Assembly: GCA_964410485.1 (NCBI GenBank)
Contig: CAYPHJ010000132.1
Span: forward strand, 1 to 10,975
Length of the DNA stretch: 10,975 nucleotides
Direction: 5' to 3'
Source: CAYPHJ01 sp964410485
Lineage (GTDB): Bacteria; Desulfobacterota; Binatia; UBA9968
A program made the position numbers and the translations under genes. The notes under the pieces were generated by a model that made no database searches, was not told the origin of the DNA, and saw only the letters and a program-made list of their open reading frames with translations. Below, piece after piece: positions 7,343 to 10,975 of the stretch; the stretch's first letter is position 1; each line of letters starts with the position of its first letter.

Positions 7343-7858
7343 CGGTCGGACTCGGCGAGTAGCGGCCTTCTTAGGTTGCAATACCCCTCGATACGTGCTC
7401 GCACCACTCGGGGTGGTCGGTGGTGTTATCCGATTCCCCGAGTAGGCTCCGCAGGAGCCATAGCGAGGGGTACCGGTTTCATCGGGAGTTGCATTCCGGT
7501 CGAAGACAATTTGAGCCGTTGGTGATAGGAAAGGGAGCCGAACGGGCATTATAATGCCGTTAGTCCAGCATCCCTCGTTACGGTTCCTGCGGAACCTACT
7601 CGGGGCGGTCGGACTCGGCGAGTAGCGGCCTTCTTAGGTTGCAATACCCCTCGATACGTGCTCGCACCACTCGGGGTGGTCGGTGGTGTTATCCGATTCC
7701 CCGAGTAGGCTCCGCAGGAGCCATAGCGAGGGGTACCGGTTTCATCGGGAGTTGCATTCCGGTCGAAGACAATTTGAGCCGTTGGTGATAGGAAAGGGAG
7801 CCGAACGGGCATTATAATGCCGTTAGTCCAGCATCCCTCGTTACGGTTCCTGCGGAAC
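7333..7858. repeat. Exact tandem duplication, two 263-bp units
   Basis: Unit 1 (7333-7595) and unit 2 (7596-7858) appear identical base for base on reading. Each unit holds, in order: a degenerate module with CGAGTAGCGGCCTTCTTAGG, a module running CCCCTCG...CACTCGGGG (7384-7413 in unit 1), an inverted module CCCCGAGTAG...GAGGGG (7436-7470), a ~100-bp leader-like segment, and the start of another module. A diverged third copy follows from 7859. No plausible gene is encoded: the long minus-strand frames here are low-complexity readings of the repeat. The identity implies recent duplication, ongoing homogenisation or an assembly artefact. Confidence 0.92.
7436..7605. mobile_element. MITE-like 170-bp unit, copy 1
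   Basis: This unit starts CCCCGAGTAG and ends CTACTCGGGG, the same ends as the GIY-YIG-bearing segment. The left terminal palindrome has stem GGCTCC/GGAGCC, and the right one has stem GTTCC/GGAAC. The interior 7500-7541 matches the leader of the GIY-YIG gene (6939-6979) at about three quarters of positions, including GTGATAGG and GAGCCGA. It contains a palindrome AACGGGCATTATAATGCCGTT minus its bulged G (7541-7561). There is no coding capacity. It is interpreted as a coding-less derivative of the element at 6872-7342. Confidence 0.45.
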
Positions 7859-7868
7859 CTACTCGGGA
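7699..7868. mobile_element. MITE-like 170-bp unit, copy 2
   Basis: This is the second copy created by the 263-bp tandem duplication. It is identical to copy 1 except that its last base falls in the diverged third repeat, so it ends CTACTCGGGA. It carries the same leader-like segment (7763-7804) and the same palindrome (7804-7824). Confidence 0.45.
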
Positions 7869-8084
7869 CAACGGTCTTGAACCCTGAATTCCCCGGAGTA
7901 GCCAAAGCGCATACCCCTCGATACGTGCTGCGCACCACTCGGGGGGGTCGGTGGTGTTATCCGATTCCCCGAGAAGGCTCCGCAGGAGCCATGGCGAGGG
8001 GTACGCGACTTCAAAAGTCGCTACTCGGGAAGTTCGGATCAGAGGTCCGTTGCCCCGAGTAGCGCGAAGCGCGTAACGAGGGGG
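7859..8084. repeat. Diverged third repeat and terminal palindromic modules
   Basis: This region continues the repeat island with altered copies. 7914-7944 has the CCCCTCG...CACTCGGGG module with a complete GTGC-TGC-GCAC hairpin. 7967-8001 has CCCCGAGAAG with stem GGCTCC/GGAGCC. 8005-8021 is a 7-bp stem GCGACTT/AAGTCGC between TAC and TACTCGGGA. 8053-8084 is CCCCGAGTAG with a GCGC-GAA-GCGC hairpin closing in CGAGGGGG. Modules alternate in orientation, as in REP/REPIN-type clusters. No gene is seen between 7306 and 8173. Confidence 0.8.
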
Positions 8085-8126
8085 TTGCCCTTCCCCGCGG
8101 GTTCGCTGATTCAACATATCCGCGGC

Positions 8127-8156
8127 TTGACAAAGATTGCCCTCGGCAAATATCGT
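8127..8156 (+). promoter_or_regulatory. Possible sigma70-type promoter for the VOC gene
   Basis: A perfect TTGACA (8127-8132) is followed after 18 bp by TATCGT (8151-8156), which matches four of six -10 consensus bases. It lies just outside the repeat island and directly upstream of the ribosome-binding site AAGGAGAG (8164-8171). The expected transcript start would be close to that site, giving a very short leader, which lowers confidence. Confidence 0.35.
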
Positions 8157-8173
8157 CGGATCGAAGGAGAGTA

Positions 8174-8569
8174 ATGGACATGTTCGACATCAAAGGTCTC
8201 AAGACTTTCGCCATGAGCGCCAAAGATCTAAACAAGGCCGTGGATTTTTACACAGGGGTGATGGGCGGCGAAATCGTGCGCACGATTGAGCCGACCGAAG
8301 AGCAGATTAAGAGCGGGCATGTGAAAGAAGTTGACGTGCGGCTCGGCAACTTCGAAGTGCACCTATTCGATGCGTCCATCAAAACGCGCGACGTCGACCC
8401 GCACCACACGGTGAACATCCCCTGGCAAGAAAAAGACGCGGCGCTCAAGGCACTGCAAGCGAAAGGGGCCACGATAGAAAAAGTGCGCCCACATCGCGAT
8501 GGCATCAATTATTCAATCAACGTTTTCGATCCGGATGGCAATCGCTGGGAGCTGTCATTCAGCAAGTAG
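8174..8569 (+). CDS. VOC (glyoxalase-fold) family protein
   Basis: This is a 131-residue single-chain VOC protein. Module 1 is GLKTFAMSAKDLNKAVDFYTGVMGGE, module 2 includes HHTVNIPWQEKDAALKALQAKGA, and the end is VFDPDGNRWELSFSK. His78 and Glu126 fit metal-ligand positions, but the first-module His is replaced by Thr11, so metal binding may be altered or absent. ATG 8174 and ATG 8180 are both in frame. AAGGAGAG at 8164-8171 is close to the first and better spaced for the second, so the start is uncertain by two codons. It is not closely similar to the VOC protein at 4772-5140. Its TAG stop shares its G with a GTTCCANNN array, and it converges on the acyl-CoA dehydrogenase gene. Confidence 0.87.
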   Translation: MDMFDIKGLKTFAMSAKDLNKAVDFYTGVMGGEIVRTIEPTEEQIKSGHVKEVDVRLGNFEVHLFDASIKTRDVDPHHTVNIPWQEKDAALKALQAKGATIEKVRPHRDGINYSINVFDPDGNRWELSFSK

Positions 8570-8691
8570 TTTCAACCGTTCCAGCAGTTCCAATGGTTCC
8601 AGTCGTTTTCATACTCAACCGTTCCAGCCGTTTCAATTGTTGCAACGGTCAAAACGACTGAAACAGCTGGAACGATTGGAACGGTTGGAAC
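8569..8691. repeat. Inverted pair of 9-bp-period arrays (GTTCCANNN)
   Basis: The plus-strand arm begins at 8569 on the last base of the VOC stop codon and runs in 9-bp steps with core GTTCCA (some GTTTCA) plus three variable bases to about 8647; one unit at 8614 is 7 bp. The right arm (8656-8691) is four units NNNTGGAAC/NNNTGAAAC. Read in the sense direction of the acyl-CoA dehydrogenase gene, it begins 7 nt after that gene's TGA. Both convergent genes therefore end in the same sense-oriented array. The arms could pair into a long hairpin. The architecture is the same as at 4667-4765, with C in place of A at position 5 of the core. Confidence 0.8.
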
Positions 8692-8698
8692 TAACGGT

Positions 8699-9853
8699 TC
8701 AACTGTACCGTTTAAGCACTTCACGGGCGATGACCATGCGCATGACCTCTGAGGCTCCCTCGGTGATCATGCGGCTGCGCTGATCGACAAACCACTTCGC
8801 CAGCGGCAAGTCCAGTGTCAGGCCGATCCCGCCGTGAATTTGTAGTACGCGGTCGACGACGCGAAACGACATTTCATCCGCATAAAGCTTCGCCATATAT
8901 GCCTCGTTACGAATGTCTTCGCTCTGGTCGTTTTTCCAGGCAGCCTGATATACCATCAGCCGGGCCGCATGCAGCTCAACGTAAGAGTCGGCCAGTTTGA
9001 AAGTGATTCCCTGGCGCTCCGAAAGCGGCTTGCCGAACGTGACTCGCTGCTTCGCGTAGCGCGAACCCATTTCGATGCAGCGCTCGGCTATGCCCAGGGC
9101 GCGCGCGCCGTGTTTAAGACGGCCGATGCCGAGCCACTTTTGCGCTAGCTTGAAACCCTCTCCTTCCTTGCCCACCAGGTTGTCCGCCGGCACTTTCATG
9201 TCGTCAAAGGTGATCTCCCAGGGCTCCTCGCCCATCATTGTTTTGTACTTCGTGACAAGCCGCAGTCCCGGCGCCTTCATATCCACCATGAAGCAAGAGA
9301 TGCCCCCGTGGGCACCTTTGGCAGGGTCCGTTACTACCATTAGTTGGCCAAAATCGGCGGTGCCGGCGCCGGTAATGAACCGCTTCGTGCCATTGACGAT
9401 ATAGTAATCGCCCTGGCGTACAGCACGCGTCTTCATCGACGCCGGATCCGATCCGGCATCCGGCTCCGTCTGCATGAAGCAAAGCTTTTTCTCGCCGCGC
9501 AGGATCGGATCCATGAAACGCTTCTTTTGATCGTCATTGAGGGCGTACAAGATCGGCCGGATCTCCGGGCCGAAGATACCTTGACCGCGTGACGGTAGCG
9601 CAATGGTGCGCGCCAATTCCTCCCAAACGAGGACTTGTGCAAGACTACCCAGTCCGCCTCCGCCGTACTCTTCGGGTACGTCAAACATCCACAGCCCCAT
9701 CTCCTTGGTCTTTTGCTCCAGGCGCTCACGAATTTCCGGCTTCAGCTCCATATCTTCGATCGAGTGCATCTCGATCGGTATCAGCTCTTTGTCCACGAAC
9801 CGGCGCACCGTGTCTTTCAGCATCTGCAACTCTTCAGGCAATCTAAAATCCAT
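8699..9853 (-). CDS. Acyl-CoA dehydrogenase family protein
   Basis: This FAD flavoenzyme catalyses alpha,beta-dehydrogenation of an acyl-CoA and passes electrons to ETF. It has 384 residues, the normal size. The N-terminal helical domain begins MDFRLPEELQMLKDTVRRFV. The middle beta domain has QTEPDAGSDPASMKTRA (about 128-144) and NGTKRFITGAGTADF. The C-terminal domain has ALGIAERCIEMGSRYAKQR, FGKPLSERQGITFKLAD and QIHGGIGLTLDLPLAKW, ending MITEGASEVMRMVIAREVL. Glu365 in TEGAS is at the catalytic-base position of medium-chain-type enzymes. ATG 9853 follows GGAGCG. It lies 92 bp downstream of the hydratase gene on the same strand, consistent with one acyl-CoA pathway. Chain length or aromatic specificity cannot be read. 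Confidence 0.95.
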   Translation of the reverse strand: MDFRLPEELQMLKDTVRRFVDKELIPIEMHSIEDMELKPEIRERLEQKTKEMGLWMFDVPEEYGGGGLGSLAQVLVWEELARTIALPSRGQGIFGPEIRPILYALNDDQKKRFMDPILRGEKKLCFMQTEPDAGSDPASMKTRAVRQGDYYIVNGTKRFITGAGTADFGQLMVVTDPAKGAHGGISCFMVDMKAPGLRLVTKYKTMMGEEPWEITFDDMKVPADNLVGKEGEGFKLAQKWLGIGRLKHGARALGIAERCIEMGSRYAKQRVTFGKPLSERQGITFKLADSYVELHAARLMVYQAAWKNDQSEDIRNEAYMAKLYADEMSFRVVDRVLQIHGGIGLTLDLPLAKWFVDQRSRMITEGASEVMRMVIAREVLKRYS

Positions 9854-9885
9854 TTTTCGCTCCGGGTCCTGCCCTCACCCTTTTT

Positions 9886-9907
9886 CCCTCTCCCAAAGGG
9901 GCGAGGG
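9886..9907. repeat. Short GC-rich inverted repeat between hydratase and dehydrogenase genes
   Basis: CCCTC-T-CCC, an AAA loop, then GGG-GC-GAGGG form an imperfect 8-bp stem. On the minus strand it is followed by a purine stretch, not a U-tract, so it is not a standard terminator for the hydratase gene. With the upstream CCCTCACCC (9872-9880) it resembles dispersed intergenic palindromes, here apparently partial. It lies in the 92-bp spacer between the two genes. Confidence 0.5.
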
Positions 9908-9918
9908 ATGTCCTTTTC

Positions 9919-9948
9919 AGCCTTAGCCTTAGCCTCAACCTCAACCTA
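9919..9948. repeat. Five-unit hexamer array (AGCCTN/AACCTN)
   Basis: Five 6-bp units (AGCCTT, AGCCTT, AGCCTC, AACCTC, AACCTA) directly abut the hydratase gene. On its sense strand the array starts inside the stop codon: TAG is the beginning of the first TAGGTT unit. The length and unit number are the same as at 3901-3930. Confidence 0.75.
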
Positions 9949-10764
9949 TTTTTTATCTTCCCACTTATACGCTCCGAGCCCAGGACGGTATTCCTTGCGC
10001 GCGAACTGCTGCAATCCAGGGCGTCCACCAATCTGCTGCTTTGCCTTGTCGGAAATCAGGCCGGAAATTTCGTAAGCCACCTCGGGATGGGAATAAAATG
10101 TGTAGTACCATGCTTCTTTGACCGCGTTCAGTGCCGAAGGGGCCTTTTCTTTTAGATTATCGGCAAGATCGGCGACTTCTTTGTCCAGCTGCGCGCGCGG
10201 CACGGCTTTCGTGATCAAGCCAATCCGTTCTGCTTCTTTGGCGCTCATCGTCTTTCCAGTTAGCGCATAGTAGAGGCCGTGCTTTGGTTGTAGATGCTCG
10301 GTCAGGACGATCGTCACCTCGCCACCGGGAAAATGGCCGAAATTGACCTCCGAGAGTCCGAATTGCACGTCGTCCGCAGCAATGGCAATGTCGCAGCCGG
10401 TAACGATAGTGAATCCACCGCCAAAGACCCAGCCGTTGATTTTCGCGATCACCGGTTGAGGCATTTTGCGCAACATCGTGTTTCGCCACTGGCGTGACTT
10501 CTCTCGCACTTCGTCGCGCACGCGGTCGGGTTGCGAATCCATCTCTATAAAGTATTGCTTGAGGTCTTGCCCGGCGCAAAAGCTTTCCCCCGCACCCGTG
10601 ATGACTATGACCCGGCTTTCCTTGTCGTAGCGAAGGTCCGTGAGCACATCATACATGTCACGATGTAGCTGTGGGCTCATTGCGTTGCGTTTCTCGGGAC
10701 GATTCAAGGTGATCGTCGTCACTCCGTCATTCTTGTCGACCAAGAGGGTTTGATAGTTTGCCAT
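9946..10764 (-). CDS. Enoyl-CoA hydratase/isomerase family, p-hydroxycinnamoyl-CoA hydratase/lyase-like
   Basis: This crotonase-fold enzyme acts on acyl-CoA thioesters, 272 residues. It has ITLNRPEKRNAMS, the oxyanion-hole strands SFCAGQDLKQYF and GWVFGGGF (GGG 115-117), and FGLSEVNFG with candidate catalytic Glu139. Several segments resemble hydroxycinnamoyl-CoA hydratase/lyases: CAGQDLKxYF, SRQWRNTMLRKMPQPVIAKI, NGWxFGGGF, FGLSExNxG, YYALTGKTM, and the tail RPGLGAYK. I could not identify the Tyr that contacts the phenol hydroxyl in HCHL, so the substrate may not be a 4-hydroxycinnamoyl-CoA. ATG 10764 is preceded by GGAAGGAGG; an upstream in-frame extension to 10884 reads repeat-like sequence and was rejected. 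It precedes the acyl-CoA dehydrogenase on the same strand. Confidence 0.9.
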   Translation of the reverse strand: MANYQTLLVDKNDGVTTITLNRPEKRNAMSPQLHRDMYDVLTDLRYDKESRVIVITGAGESFCAGQDLKQYFIEMDSQPDRVRDEVREKSRQWRNTMLRKMPQPVIAKINGWVFGGGFTIVTGCDIAIAADDVQFGLSEVNFGHFPGGEVTIVLTEHLQPKHGLYYALTGKTMSAKEAERIGLITKAVPRAQLDKEVADLADNLKEKAPSALNAVKEAWYYTFYSHPEVAYEISGLISDKAKQQIGGRPGLQQFARKEYRPGLGAYKWEDKK

Positions 10765-10858
10765 TACACTGCCTCCTTCCAATGATTCTGTTAATTCAAA
10801 TGTTTCGCTGCTTTCTTGCCTTTGGTGCATTGGGCGAGTCCTCGAAAAACACCGCCGC

Positions 10859-10975
10859 ACCCAGCGCGGCAAAGCCGCAGCCAAAGTAAAACAGAGACCT
10901 CACCACGAAGGTCACGAAGAACCCAGCGCGGCAGAGCCGCAACCAAATGGGAAAAAGAGTTCACCACGAAGGCAC
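10859..10975. repeat. 62-bp direct repeat with small hairpin, running off the edge
   Basis: ACCCAGCGCGGCAAAGCCGC starts at 10859 and recurs with one change at 10921, a 62-bp period; the second copy is cut by the window end. Each copy contains a GCGGC-AAA/AGA-GCCGC hairpin (10866-10878 in the first) and a CACCACGAAGG stretch near its end. It lies upstream of the hydratase gene. The remaining 10765-10858 contains only the ribosome-binding site and no convincing promoter. Confidence 0.75.

Noticed and set aside
7333..7858. CRISPR array
   Set aside because: The units are 263 bp and fully identical, with no short repeats alternating with unique spacers of constant length.
7193..8117. Several overlapping minus-strand open frames of 100-129 codons in the repeat island
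   Set aside because: They are translations of the palindromic repeats, with the same peptide recurring in each 263-bp unit and no ribosome-binding sites or family motifs.
9886..9907. Intrinsic terminator for the hydratase gene
   Set aside because: On the transcribed strand the stem is followed by purines, not a U-tract.
1..10975. tRNA, rRNA or riboswitch genes
   Set aside because: I found no segment with tRNA arms, rRNA signature sequences or a recognisable riboswitch core on either strand, though no covariance search was possible.

Overview
This looks like a bacterial scaffold, probably from an uncultured environmental organism of moderately high GC. A run of exactly 100 N at 5418-5517 indicates a join of unknown true length. 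The genes are a TAXI-type TRAP transporter, amidohydrolases, a GST, VOC proteins, an acyl-CoA dehydrogenase and a hydroxycinnamoyl-CoA hydratase/lyase-like crotonase. This is the catabolic repertoire seen in soil and sediment lineages such as Rokubacteria/Methylomirabilota, Binatota, Tectomicrobia and some former Deltaproteobacteria. The lineage is a guess from gene content; no marker gene is present.

Layout. 1-3876 (+): the 3' end of an ABC permease, then a TAXI periplasmic binding protein and its fused TRAP permease, which together form a complete TRAP uptake system. 3936-5417 (-): a partial amidohydrolase, a VOC protein and a GST, read in that order, with the amidohydrolase cut by the N gap. 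5678-6718 (+): a second, complete amidohydrolase, divergent from the first. 6719-8173: a repeat island containing a small frameshifted GIY-YIG nuclease gene and about 800 bp of palindromic modules, including an exact 263-bp tandem duplication. 8174-8569 (+): a second VOC protein. 8699-10764 (-): an enoyl-CoA hydratase/lyase followed by an acyl-CoA dehydrogenase. 10765-10975: upstream flank of the hydratase with a 62-bp direct repeat running off the edge.

The genes suggest import of an organic acid or similar solute (TRAP/TAXI), followed by hydrolysis or decarboxylation, thiol conjugation and acyl-CoA oxidation. The substrate cannot be read from the sequence.

Two non-coding patterns stand out. 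First, the GIY-YIG gene lies between perfect 10-bp inverted ends (CCCCGAGTAG / CTACTCGGGG). Nearby 170-bp units have the same ends and a diverged copy of the gene's leader but no coding sequence, like a small mobile element beside its non-autonomous derivatives. Second, six genes have a short-period degenerate array starting at or just after the stop codon, in the sense orientation: period 6 (AGGTT core), period 7 (GGTCA core) or period 9 (GTTCAA/GTTCCA core).
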